Shown here: piece after piece, positions 26,826-34,983 of the stretch | Position numbering within the stretch: the first letter of the stretch is position 1 | Layout of the letters: each line of letters opens with the position of its first letter | Assembly: GCA_029864405.1 (NCBI GenBank) | Contig: JAOTTP010000001.1 | Location: forward strand, 96,909 to 160,908 | Length of the DNA stretch: 64,000 bases | Reading direction: 5' to 3' | From: Nitrospirota bacterium | GTDB taxonomy: Bacteria; Nitrospirota; Nitrospiria; Nitrospirales; UBA8639 | The notes under the pieces: generated by a model | The model's input: only the letters and a program-made list of their open reading frames with translations | Database searches by the model: none | Told to the model about the DNA's origin: nothing | Position numbers and translations under genes: made by a program

Positions 26826-27683
26826 TTATACCGAAGAAGAAACTTCTGCGCCACAATGTGCGAGCAATATTTTCAGAGTCGCCTTGAGGGTTTTTCGTTC
26901 CACGATATGATCAACCATGCCATGTTCCAACAAAAACTCGGCACGTTGGAAACCTTCCGGCAAATGCTCTTTGATCGTTTGTTCAATAACCCGTGGGCCA
27001 GCAAACCCAATCAGCGCCTTCGGTTCCGCCAGAATGATATCCCCTAACATCCCGACACTGGCGGTGACCCCTCCAAAGGTCGGATCGGTTAATAGGACAA
27101 CATATGGAATTCGAGCCTCTTGCAATTTCGCCAAGGCTGATGCCGTTTTCGCCATTTGCATGAGTGACAAGGTCCCCTCTTGCATCCGTGCCCCACCGGA
27201 AGTCGTGACCAACAAAAAGGGCATGTGCTCTGTCAGCGCATGATCGATGGCTCGACAGATTTTCTCGCCCACCACCGATCCCATGCTGCCACCCATAAAT
27301 GAAAAGTCAAAAATTCCAAGCGCAACGGGCTTCCCGGCAATTCGGCACCGCCCAGTCAGAATCGCTTCTTTTTTTCCTGTTTTTTCCTGAGCCTTTTTGA
27401 TGCGCTTGCGGTACGGCAACGTGTCGACAAACTGCAAGGGATCCCCTGGGACTAAATCTGCGTCCCATTCCTCGAAGGAACCAGGATCGGCGATCAACTC
27501 TAAGCGTTCCTCAACCGACAGTGGAAAATGGTATTGGCATTTCGGGCAGACGTTTAAATTGCGCTCAACCTCGCGTTTAAAAATAATGGCGCGACACACC
27601 GCACATTTGACCCACATCCCTTCCACTATTTTAATGGACGTACCTTCTGCGTCAGCGCTTTTATTCCGTTTAAACCATCCCAT
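26826..27683 (-). CDS. accD: AccD, acetyl-CoA carboxylase carboxyltransferase beta subunit
   Basis: 285 residues, typical for AccD. An N-terminal zinc finger carries CAVC and CPKC (about 32-54, C-x2-C...C-x2-C). It is followed by the carboxyltransferase core (FMGGSMGSVVGEKICRAIDHAL, TSGGARMQEGTLSLMQMAKT, PTFGGVTASVGMLGDIILAEPKALIGFAGPRVIEQT). With AccA it transfers carboxyl from carboxybiotin to acetyl-CoA, the first step of fatty-acid synthesis. accA is not in the window. Upstream, 27684-27952 holds no gene that I can support. Confidence 0.97.
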   Translation of the reverse strand: MGWFKRNKSADAEGTSIKIVEGMWVKCAVCRAIIFKREVERNLNVCPKCQYHFPLSVEERLELIADPGSFEEWDADLVPGDPLQFVDTLPYRKRIKKAQEKTGKKEAILTGRCRIAGKPVALGIFDFSFMGGSMGSVVGEKICRAIDHALTEHMPFLLVTTSGGARMQEGTLSLMQMAKTASALAKLQEARIPYVVLLTDPTFGGVTASVGMLGDIILAEPKALIGFAGPRVIEQTIKEHLPEGFQRAEFLLEHGMVDHIVERKTLKATLKILLAHCGAEVSSSV

Positions 27684-27952
27684 AGATCAGTCTATCCTTA
27701 AGCTTCTCTCATGAATGCATCGCACGCGAACCTACATCCCGGTCTGGCTGTGAGAGAGAAAATGCGAGAAAGGCAGGGAAAGGACACAACAAGAAATCAT
27801 CGACTCCGACACAGTCTTCAGTCACGACAGGACAATAGCATAGGGAGGTTGAACCGGCAAGAATCCCTTCGAGAAGAAGCCCACCCCCGCAGACTATTCT
27901 GGAGGATCAGCAGAGAGATGACGCGACACGGAACAATGAGAAACCGAGGGGA

Positions 27953-29014
27953 TCAGCCGCCCCTGGCATGCATTTCCAAATGTGGATCCTGGCGCAATCG
28001 GTCAATGTCAATATACCGCCCACGACCGGCGCTGGCTTCAAGCTCTTTGCGCTCTTCCGCACCGCGATCTTTACGCGTCTCCCAGACCGATCTGATCATG
28101 GAGACTAAATCTTCTCGTGAGCGTCTTTCCCGGATAGGCTTCAGCAAATTCAAGCCGGATTTGGCATACAGACAAAGATACCACATCCCATCTGCCGTCA
28201 ATCGGCTTCGATCACAGGTTGAGCAAAAGGGCATGGTCGTGGAAGGGATAATACCGAAGATCGTTCCGTCAGGAAGCCGAAATCGCTGCGCAGGGGCCGA
28301 ACTATTTTCATGCACCGGCTCAATGGTCCCATAATACTGGCTTAGCATGGCAAGGATTTGTTTGCGCGAAAGAACTTTTTCAGCTGACCAATCATTCGCT
28401 CCACCCACATCCATATATTCAATGAAGCGCACTTCCCCGTTCACCCGTTTGCCATATTCAAGCAACGGAATCAATTCATCATCGTTATAGCCCTTCATCG
28501 CGACGGTATCCAACTTTAATCCACTAAATCCAACACGACCAACCGATTCAATGCCTTCAAAGACCTGGGCCAAGGTATCCCGTCTGGTCAAGGCCTTAAA
28601 CCGTTCGGGCTTTAACGTATCCAGGCTCACCGTAATGCGGTGCAAGCCCGCATCAAAAAGATTCTGGGCTTGCTCAGCAAGCAACACGCCATTGGTGGTC
28701 ATGGCAATATCCTGAATTTTCGTATTCTTCTGGAGCATCCCAATCAAGGACGCCAAATCTTTCCGTAGGAGCGGCTCTCCACCCGTAATACGAACTCGAT
28801 CCACGCCTTGCTCCGAGAACAGATCCGTCAGGAAGACAATCTCTTTAAAGGTCAACAAGGTTTCACGAGGCAACCACACATAGTTTTCCTCGGGCATACA
28901 ATATTGACAGCGCAAATTACACCGATCCGTAACCGATATACGGAGCGAACGTAATGGCCGGCCCCACACATCTTTTGCCGGTTCGGGCAACCCTTGTGCG
29001 TCACTCGTCGGCAT
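27953..29014 (-). CDS. moaA: MoaA, GTP 3',8-cyclase (radical SAM)
   Basis: The ATG at 29014 overlaps the moaE stop (TAATG) and gives 353 residues; a longer frame to 29068 overlaps moaE. The N-terminal radical-SAM cluster motif is CNLRCQYC and the C-terminal second cluster has CSTCDRSRLTADGMWYLC. Glycine-rich SAM contacts (ITGGEPLLRKDL) are present. The protein ends in the conserved diglycine tail (HARGG). It converts GTP to cyclic pterin precursor in molybdenum cofactor synthesis, with MoaC acting next. Last gene of the moaC-moaD-moaE-moaA run. Confidence 0.97.
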   Translation of the reverse strand: MPTSDAQGLPEPAKDVWGRPLRSLRISVTDRCNLRCQYCMPEENYVWLPRETLLTFKEIVFLTDLFSEQGVDRVRITGGEPLLRKDLASLIGMLQKNTKIQDIAMTTNGVLLAEQAQNLFDAGLHRITVSLDTLKPERFKALTRRDTLAQVFEGIESVGRVGFSGLKLDTVAMKGYNDDELIPLLEYGKRVNGEVRFIEYMDVGGANDWSAEKVLSRKQILAMLSQYYGTIEPVHENSSAPAQRFRLPDGTIFGIIPSTTMPFCSTCDRSRLTADGMWYLCLYAKSGLNLLKPIRERRSREDLVSMIRSVWETRKDRGAEERKELEASAGRGRYIDIDRLRQDPHLEMHARGG

Positions 29015-29457
29015 TAGGGATGTTCCTCCACCCAGACGTCGCCCTGGGGAGTGTATTCCATTTTCCATATCGGCGTGATTTTTTTCAGTTCATCAATACA
29101 CCATTGGCAGGCTTTGAAGGCATCGGCCCGATGCTCAGCCCCGATAATAATCAACACGATATTTTCGCCAATCTCGATCGGACCATAGCGATGGAGGACC
29201 AAGGCTTCAATAATGTCAAAATCTTGCAAGGCACGTTCGCGGATTTCTTTCAACTTCTTTTGGGCCATCCCTTCATAATGCTCAAACGTCATGGAACTCA
29301 CATCATGGCCCTTAGAATGATCCCGGGCCGTCCCCAAGAACATCGCAATACCTCCGATTCGAGTAGAGCGCGCACGAACCCGCTCTAACTCTTGATCAAT
29401 GGAAAAGTTTTCCTGCTGAACCCGAACCAGCATGCCTTCGTCTATTTCAACGGCCAT
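29014..29457 (-). CDS. moaE: MoaE, molybdopterin synthase large subunit
   Basis: 147 residues. Family motifs are IGGIAMFLGTARDHSKG, LTFEHYEGMA-like (MTFEHYEGMAQKKLKEI), ALVLHRYGPIEIGENIVLIIIGAEHRADAFKACQWCIDELKKITPIWKME, which includes the catalytic lysine region (KKITPIWK). It transfers sulfur with MoaD to make molybdopterin. The stop overlaps the moaA start by one base. Confidence 0.96.
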   Translation of the reverse strand: MAVEIDEGMLVRVQQENFSIDQELERVRARSTRIGGIAMFLGTARDHSKGHDVSSMTFEHYEGMAQKKLKEIRERALQDFDIIEALVLHRYGPIEIGENIVLIIIGAEHRADAFKACQWCIDELKKITPIWKMEYTPQGDVWVEEHP

Positions 29458-29501
29458 CGATCACCTTCCTCAGTTCGTCGCCGACGCATAAAGGTTGTCC
29501 C

Positions 29502-29756
29502 TTATCGTGCCCCTCCCGCAAACGGGGGCAAGAGGGCAATTTCATCAGACTCAACAAGCATCGTCTCCCAATGAGCGATTTCTTGATTCACCGAGACCAA
29601 CACCTTTTTCTTATCGAGTAATTCTCCGACCTGAGGATGCTCAATTTGAATGGAGTGAACCAGATCCCTGACCCGCCCACCTTCAGAAAGGACCACTTCC
29701 AAATCCTTGCCTCCAGGAACCATGGTCTTTAACATCCCGAACAATTTGACCTTCAC
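29502..29756 (-). CDS. moaD: MoaD, sulfur-carrier subunit of molybdopterin synthase, with a C-terminal extension
   Basis: 84 residues with the ubiquitin-like MoaD fold pattern (VKLFGMLKTMVPGGKDLEVVLSEGGRVRDLVHSIQ, VSVNQEIAHWETMLVESDEIALLPPFAGG). MoaD normally ends in Gly-Gly, where the thiocarboxylate forms. Here two more residues follow, so the protein ends GGAR before a TAA. If real, a peptidase must expose the diglycine or the protein is inactive. The gene lies between moaC and moaE in a normal Mo-cofactor order. Confidence 0.9.
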   Translation of the reverse strand: MKVKLFGMLKTMVPGGKDLEVVLSEGGRVRDLVHSIQIEHPQVGELLDKKKVLVSVNQEIAHWETMLVESDEIALLPPFAGGAR

Positions 29757-29804
29757 AATATAAGGCTCCTACGACCAAATGAGAGCAATACACATTACCC
29801 CTCG

Positions 29805-30308
29805 CTACTCCGTCTTTTGACCACGGGTATACGTACCGGACTTTCCCCCGGACTTCGACACGAGGGCGATTTCTCCAAACTCCATGCCCTTATCTACCGC
29901 CTTACACATATCGTAAATGGTCAGAGCTGCCACGGTAACCGCGGTCATGGCCTCCATTTCCACGCCTGTGTTCCCGGTCGTTTTCACGGTCGCTTCAATA
30001 ATAATCGCATACCGTCCATCAGGATTAAGCTGGGAGTCTTCTTTGAAATCAACATCCACGCCGGTGAGAAGTAAAGGATGACACATCGGGATCAGATCCG
30101 GAGTCCGTTTGGCCCCCATCACCCCGGCCACTTGAGCCACGGCCAGCACATCACCCTTCGCAATCCGACCTTCATGAATTTTCTCCAGGGTTTCCGGCAA
30201 GACAAACACCTTGCCCTGGGCCACCGCCACACGCTCGGTTGGACGCTTGTCAGTCACATCCACCATTCGAGCCCGCCCCGATTCATTAAAATGCGTCAGA
30301 TTCGCCAT
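29805..30308 (-). CDS. moaC: MoaC, cyclic pyranopterin monophosphate synthase
   Basis: 167 residues. MoaC signatures are present: [66 protein letters not shown], and [40 protein letters not shown]. It completes cPMP formation after MoaA. First gene of the moaCDEA run, transcribed from a good sigma-70 promoter just upstream. Confidence 0.97.
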   Translation of the reverse strand: MANLTHFNESGRARMVDVTDKRPTERVAVAQGKVFVLPETLEKIHEGRIAKGDVLAVAQVAGVMGAKRTPDLIPMCHPLLLTGVDVDFKEDSQLNPDGRYAIIIEATVKTTGNTGVEMEAMTAVTVAALTIYDMCKAVDKGMEFGEIALVSKSGGKSGTYTRGQKTE

Positions 30309-30353
30309 AATCTTAAATAATCAAAGATGAAAAAATCGCTTGCAAATCAGTAA

Positions 30354-30383
30354 ATTATAAAGACAGAGGAAAAACAACGTCAA
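30354..30383 (-). promoter_or_regulatory. Sigma-70 promoter of moaCDEA
   Basis: On the minus strand TTGACG (30383-30378) is followed after 18 bases by TATAAT (30359-30354). The predicted start leaves about 38 bases of leader before the moaC ATG. I see no Moco riboswitch in this short leader. The -35 lies about 25 bp from the divergent promoter of the DsrE gene. Confidence 0.75.
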
Positions 30384-30408
30384 GCAAAACATCCCACTGA
30401 ACACTCCC

Positions 30409-30437
30409 TTGACAGCCGAGCGCATTCCACCTATAAA
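30409..30437 (+). promoter_or_regulatory. Sigma-70 promoter of the DsrE-family gene
   Basis: TTGACA (30409-30414), 17-bp spacer, TATAAA (30432-30437). The predicted transcription start is near 30444, about 31 bases before the ATG at 30475. Confidence 0.8.
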
Positions 30438-30474
30438 CAGTCGGTAATACCTTACTACTCAGAGATTTTTTCCC

Positions 30475-30828
30475 ATGGACCCCATCGCCATCACACCTAA
30501 TCCGGTCCTCGCCAACAAAAAATTAGGGCTCCTGCTTTCGACCTCCCCTGAGCATCCCAATGCCGAGACGGTCTACCACCTCTCCAAAACCGCGTTGGCC
30601 AATAAGGTGGATACCTATCTGTATTTCATTGATGAAGGTGTCCTCAATCTGAAGGATCCGCGCTTTGCCGAATTGGGGAAGGAAGGGTTGAAACTCTTTG
30701 TGTGCGCCTATGGATGCCAACAGCACCACATTTCCACAGACGGCTATGGCAAAGAAGTGAATTTTTGCGGCCTCGTCATCCTCTCCAACATCATCGACGG
30801 TTGCGACCGCTTCCTCGCCTTTAATTAA
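30475..30828 (+). CDS. DsrE/DsrF-like (TusD-type) sulfur-relay family protein
   Basis: 117 residues with the DsrE fold pattern: strand LGLLLSTSPEHPNAETVYHLSKTALANKVDTYLYFIDEGVLNL, then a Cys-containing strand LKLFVCAYGCQQHHIS (cysteines in FVCAYGC) and FCGLVILSNIIDGCDRFLAF. Family members carry persulfide sulfur or bind small ligands in sulfur metabolism; the substrate here is unknown. It is alone, divergent from moaCDEA, and has its own strong promoter. Confidence 0.8.
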   Translation: MDPIAITPNPVLANKKLGLLLSTSPEHPNAETVYHLSKTALANKVDTYLYFIDEGVLNLKDPRFAELGKEGLKLFVCAYGCQQHHISTDGYGKEVNFCGLVILSNIIDGCDRFLAFN

Positions 30829-31045
30829 TTTCTCGCCCCCCTCGCCTGTGTCTCCACCATTCATACAAAGCCCCAGATATTCGAGCCAGTTTTACGGGGA
30901 CCAAAAAACATGGGCAAGCTTCTTTTTTACTTCATTGGCGTCAGTGTGGTGCCGGATCCGCGCATTGTGTGAACCGATTTTTGAGGGTTCTTTGCTGCGT
31001 TGCCTTTAATCCAACCCATAATCGTCATCTTTACGGACTTAATGG

Positions 31046-31072
31046 TTGAAATGGCTACAACCAACATTTCAA
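31046..31072. promoter_or_regulatory. Inverted repeat, candidate operator of the TetR-cyclase gene
   Basis: TTGAAATG - 11 bases - CATTTCAA, a perfect 8-bp inverted repeat whose centre is about 52 bp before the start codon at 31111. TetR-type regulators bind such palindromes and usually control their own gene. A weak promoter-like pair overlaps its downstream edge (TTGCAA at 31074, TACAGT at 31097). The remaining part of 30829-31045 shows nothing clear. Confidence 0.5.
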
Positions 31073-31110
31073 ATTGCAACTAAACCAACCAGACGGTACA
31101 GTCGCAAGTA

Positions 31111-33639
31111 ATGCTTACTTCCACGCGCCATTTAATTCTTGAGACCGCCATAGACATGTTGGGACGGGACGGCGTCGGTGCGTTGACGTTAGAGCATGTC
31201 GCCCGAGAAGCTGGACTCAGTAAAGGAGGGCTACTCTATCATTTTGAGGGGAAAGAACAGTTACTCGAGGGGCTCATCGAATTGCTCATACACGATTTGG
31301 ATTGCAAGCAGGTTGGAGAATTTCTCACAAACTCCATTTATGAGGAGCATCCCAGGGCTGCTTTTAGCCCAGATGCGGTGGAGAACCCTGTCAACCATCG
31401 GTCCCTTCGAGGGCATGAAATTGCCTCCATTCTCATGGCAGCGCTTGCCATCAACCCACATCTACTGGAACCCATTCGAGAGCGGTACCAAAACTGGCAG
31501 CACCTTTTTCTGGCCAACACCGTCGATCCGACTCGTTCACTCCTGGGGCGGCTGGCTGCCGAAGGTCTGTGGTTCAGCGAGGCCTTAGGATTAGCCCCAC
31601 CAACTCGCGAGCAACGGGCCGCACTTGTTCTGGAGATCCAATCTCTCACACAATCAGGAGAACCGATGCGAGAACCATCCACGACCATCCTATTGCCCAC
31701 ACAGCCCCAAGACGCCTTCGCGGAGTTGGGCTCCCTCAGTGCCAATATACAGAAACTCGAACAGCGAGCTCACCAACCCACACAGGCGTCAGCGCGTGCA
31801 CTGCTGGCAAAACAATATCCTCAAGGGTTTTGGCAGGGCGATTTAACCGCCGACACCACACTGGAATCCGATTACGTGTTGCTCTTGCTTTGGCTCTATC
31901 CACCGGAGGCCGGTGGGTGGGAGTCCGGGATCCAGACCAAAGTGGACAAAGCCATACGCACCATCCTTGACCGGCAGCTTTCAGATGGGGGATGGAACAT
32001 TTACTCGGAAGGGCCGGCCGAAGTGAACGCAACAACTCGTGCCTACGTGGCGCTTCGGGTTGGTGGCTATGATCCCGCCCAGCCACTTATGGAGCGTGCA
32101 CGAGAATGTATTCTTGCCCTTGGTGGGCTTCAGGCCACAAATAGCTATACGAAGAACAATTTGAGCATGTTTGGTCTTTTTCCGAGAAAGTACACGCCCA
32201 GTGTTCCACCTGAACTGGTCCTCATCCCTGGAAATGTTTTGTATGAAATTTCATCGTGGAGTCGCGCTATCGTCGTCCCCCTCTCTATTCTCCAAGCTTC
32301 CGGCGTGCAGCGCCGTGTGCCTGGGAATTGGACCATTGACGAACTCTTGGTGCCCAATCGGAAGCTGACGTTTCCGAGAAAAGATCCCTTTTCTCTGATG
32401 TTTCATCAAGTGGACAAGATTTTAAAACTCTGGGAAAAGCGTGGCTTTAAGGATATCCGTGCCAAGGCGATTCGGGAAGCTGAGAAGTGGATGCTCGACC
32501 ACATGCGGTTCACAGATGGGCTGGGAGCAATCTTTCCGGGAATGATGTATGCCCTTATGGCGATGGATGCTCTTGGCTATGAACGGGACCATCCGGATTT
32601 TATTGATACACTTGGCCAGCTTGAAGGGCTTATTCTTGAGCGAGAAACTGCCCTGCAGTTTCAGCCAAGCTTGTCCCCAGTTTGGGATACCGCCATCTCG
32701 ATGTTCGCACTGGGAGAACTCGGAATTGCTGAGCCGGAAGCCATGCAGCGGGCAGCGGACTGGTTATTGAGCAAAGAGATTCGCCGCAAGGGAGACTGGT
32801 CGGTGAAGCGCCCGAACTTACAGCCCGGAGGATGGCCCTTCCAGTTTGCCAACGAACTGTACCCGGATATTGACGATACCGCCATGGTCTTATTGGCCCT
32901 AGAGCATGCGAAGGCATCAGATCCTGATCGACAGGCCCGTGCCGAAGGTCGTGCCATCAACTGGTTATTAGGCATGCAATCCTCGGATGGTGGTTGGGCG
33001 GCCTTTGATGTCGATAATGATTGGGCCTTACTGAACAAGGTCCCCTTCGCAGACCATAATGCTATGCTCGATCCAAGCTGCCCAGATATCACCGGCAGGG
33101 TGTTAGAGGCACTCTGTCGACGGGGATACACACACCAACACCTGGCGATCGCGCGCGCTGTCCAATATCTTTTGGTCCACCAACAAGCTGATGGGAGTTG
33201 GGATGGACGCTGGGGAGTGAATTATACCTATGGGACATTCCTCGCCGTGCGTGGCCTTCGCGCAAGTGGTTCCCCGACTACGAATTCCGCAATCCAGCGT
33301 GCGGCCACATGGATGCGCTCAGTCCAAAACCATGATGGCGGGTGGGGGGAAAGCTGTGCCAGCTATGAAAAGCAGAAATTTATTGCAGCATCAAGCACCC
33401 CTTCACAAACGGCCTGGGCCTTGCTCGCACTTGAAGCGGCTGATGATCGAGCCTCCACGTCTGTTCAACGTGGGATCGACTGGCTGCTGACCCATCAAAA
33501 TCAGCAGGGATGGTGGGACGAAGAACTCATGACAGGAACCGGATTCCCTAATGTTTTCTATTTGAAATATCATTTGTATGCCCACTACTTTCCCTTGTTG
33601 GCCCTTGGCACATGGCAAGCAGGCTCAAAAAACTCATGA
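31111..33639 (+). CDS. TetR-type regulator fused to squalene-hopene cyclase (single ORF)
   Basis: 842 residues without a stop. Residues 1-185 are a full TetR-family protein: N-terminal HTH (LETAIDMLGRDGVGALTLEHVAREAGLSKGGLLYHFEGKEQLLEGLI) and a helical ligand-type domain. Residues about 205-842 are a full squalene-hopene cyclase: repeated QW motifs (QLSDGGW, QSSDGGW, QQADGSW, QNHDGGW), the catalytic DIDDTA at 586-591 and the C-terminal GTGFPNVFYLKYHLYAHYFPLLAL. The cyclase makes hopanoids from squalene at the membrane; the TetR half would bind DNA. An internal ATG (31666) with AGGAG five bases upstream could give the cyclase alone. No hpn neighbours are seen. The fusion is in frame over a plausible linker, so a sequencing artefact would have to have removed a stop codon. 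Confidence 0.9.
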   Translation: MLTSTRHLILETAIDMLGRDGVGALTLEHVAREAGLSKGGLLYHFEGKEQLLEGLIELLIHDLDCKQVGEFLTNSIYEEHPRAAFSPDAVENPVNHRSLRGHEIASILMAALAINPHLLEPIRERYQNWQHLFLANTVDPTRSLLGRLAAEGLWFSEALGLAPPTREQRAALVLEIQSLTQSGEPMREPSTTILLPTQPQDAFAELGSLSANIQKLEQRAHQPTQASARALLAKQYPQGFWQGDLTADTTLESDYVLLLLWLYPPEAGGWESGIQTKVDKAIRTILDRQLSDGGWNIYSEGPAEVNATTRAYVALRVGGYDPAQPLMERARECILALGGLQATNSYTKNNLSMFGLFPRKYTPSVPPELVLIPGNVLYEISSWSRAIVVPLSILQASGVQRRVPGNWTIDELLVPNRKLTFPRKDPFSLMFHQVDKILKLWEKRGFKDIRAKAIREAEKWMLDHMRFTDGLGAIFPGMMYALMAMDALGYERDHPDFIDTLGQLEGLILERETALQFQPSLSPVWDTAISMFALGELGIAEPEAMQRAADWLLSKEIRRKGDWSVKRPNLQPGGWPFQFANELYPDIDDTAMVLLALEHAKASDPDRQARAEGRAINWLLGMQSSDGGWAAFDVDNDWALLNKVPFADHNAMLDPSCPDITGRVLEALCRRGYTHQHLAIARAVQYLLVHQQADGSWDGRWGVNYTYGTFLAVRGLRASGSPTTNSAIQRAATWMRSVQNHDGGWGESCASYEKQKFIAASSTPSQTAWALLALEAADDRASTSVQRGIDWLLTHQNQQGWWDEELMTGTGFPNVFYLKYHLYAHYFPLLALGTWQAGSKNS
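31656..31668 (+). promoter_or_regulatory. Internal ribosome binding site and start for the cyclase half
   Basis: AGGAG (31656-31660), five bases, then ATG (31666), in frame as residue 186 (MREPSTTIL). It lies exactly between the TetR-like and cyclase-like parts. It is a better ribosome binding site than that of the ORF start at 31111, where none is visible. The product would be 657 residues, the normal size of a squalene-hopene cyclase. Confidence 0.6.
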
Positions 33640-33960
33640 CCAAACCCTGGCACTAAACCGAATCAGACAGAGTCGGCCCTCCACAACCATACAATACTTT
33701 CCACAGGGTGATCTTCCCTCGTAGATAGACAAGTGCGGCCCAGACGCTCCAGGAAATACATCTGCGGCCTGCATGAAGAAACAAAAAGGAAAAGCGTAAA
33801 AGTCCTACACGACAAGGCCACGCATCACCTGATGCCTCCCCAGGAGGCGATAGCCATGAGTTAAATGGATCGCACAGAACAGGTGAGGACGGATCAAGGC
33901 CGAGTGCGCCAACAGCAGCCCCTTCGACTTCGCCCAGATCATGCTTTTTCGGTATTCCGT
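33640..33960. other. Intergenic region without a gene
   Basis: About 320 bp between convergent genes. The only structure I see is a short hairpin (GCCTCC-CCA-GGAGGC, 33834-33848) with no T-tract. No terminator with a U-run and no convincing reading frame. Confidence 0.6.
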
Positions 33961-34983
33961 TTACCGCTGGCTTTCAGGTTTCCAGCTCAGTCCGATATTG
34001 AGAATGCGTTGAATCAGTGCTTCATAGGAAAGACCGGCTCGTTCAGCCGACTCGGCAAGATCTTCGCCATAGGCCAATTGGGCATTGGGATTGGCTTCCA
34101 GAATATACAGGTGTTCCTGAGGATCTAATCGAAAATCCATCCGGGCATAGCCGTTTAATCCCAAAATATGATAGGCCCGCTTCGCCGTTTGTTGAATATA
34201 CCGCACCAGCTTGGGACTAAGGCCCTCAACCTCACCCGATTGGATCCCATATTTTTTTTGATATTTCGTACTCCATTTCACCCGGGCCGTCGCAATCGGC
34301 AGGGCATCAGGAGGAAGATTGTTCAGGTGCAGCTCCCAAACCGGCAGGGCTTGCAATCGTCGATTGCCTAACACACCGACATACAGTTCCCGTCCTTCAA
34401 TGTATCGCTCAACTATGACGCTCGTGCCCACACTCTGATGTACAAATTCAACCCGTTCTTTTAATTTGTCTCCGTCGTGGACGATGGACGCTTGAGAAAT
34501 CCCCAGAGAGGCTTCTTCACTAATGGATTTGACAATGACCGGAAAAGGAAACTCTTCGGCCCACTTGATCACCCGCCCCATGGGATAGACCACAAACTCC
34601 GGGCATCGGATGCCATGATAAGCCATAATTTTTTTTGACCAGCCTTTATCGCGAGTGAGCACGAGCCCCTTGGGATTACAGCCGGTATAGGGAACTCCCA
34701 AAAGCTCCAAATAGGACACCACATTTTGATCGAACTCCGGATTGCCATTGAATTCTTCGAGCAGATTAAAGGCAATGTGCGGCTTCCAATCCGTCACCAG
34801 GTTATCAATGACACTTAAATCATCCCTGACGCCTACGGCCATCACTTCATGGCCAAGATCGCGTAGAGTGGAGACCACATCAAATTCGGTTTTCCATTCC
34901 ACCTCAGCCAAATCGGCATGCTCCACATCCTCGGGGGGCACGAGATCTTGATGCATGAGGACCATGACGCGAAGCTTTCTCAT
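33961..34983 (-). CDS. ATP-grasp protein, D-Ala-D-Ala ligase-like
   Basis: From the ATG at 34983, which overlaps the upstream stop as ATGA, the product is 340 residues; a frame to 35103 lies inside the neighbour. The N-terminal ligase-type domain (HIAFNLLEEFNGNPEFDQNVVSYLELLGVPYTGCNP) is followed by ATP-grasp motifs: LTRDKGWSKKIMAYHGIRCPEFVVYP, FPVIVKSISEEASLGISQ (the KPxxEGSS-like loop), VERYIEGRELYVGVLGN and ARMDFRLDPQEHLYILEANPNAQL. Enzymes of this kind join carboxylates to amines, often D-amino acids. The substrate is unknown. Coupling to a zinc peptidase gene suggests a joint peptide-processing role. Confidence 0.85.
   Translation of the reverse strand: MRKLRVMVLMHQDLVPPEDVEHADLAEVEWKTEFDVVSTLRDLGHEVMAVGVRDDLSVIDNLVTDWKPHIAFNLLEEFNGNPEFDQNVVSYLELLGVPYTGCNPKGLVLTRDKGWSKKIMAYHGIRCPEFVVYPMGRVIKWAEEFPFPVIVKSISEEASLGISQASIVHDGDKLKERVEFVHQSVGTSVIVERYIEGRELYVGVLGNRRLQALPVWELHLNNLPPDALPIATARVKWSTKYQKKYGIQSGEVEGLSPKLVRYIQQTAKRAYHILGLNGYARMDFRLDPQEHLYILEANPNAQLAYGEDLAESAERAGLSYEALIQRILNIGLSWKPESQR

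Noticed and set aside
27711-28334. 207-codon plus-strand frame
   Set aside because: Mostly antisense to the well-supported moaA gene; Arg/Ser-rich shadow.
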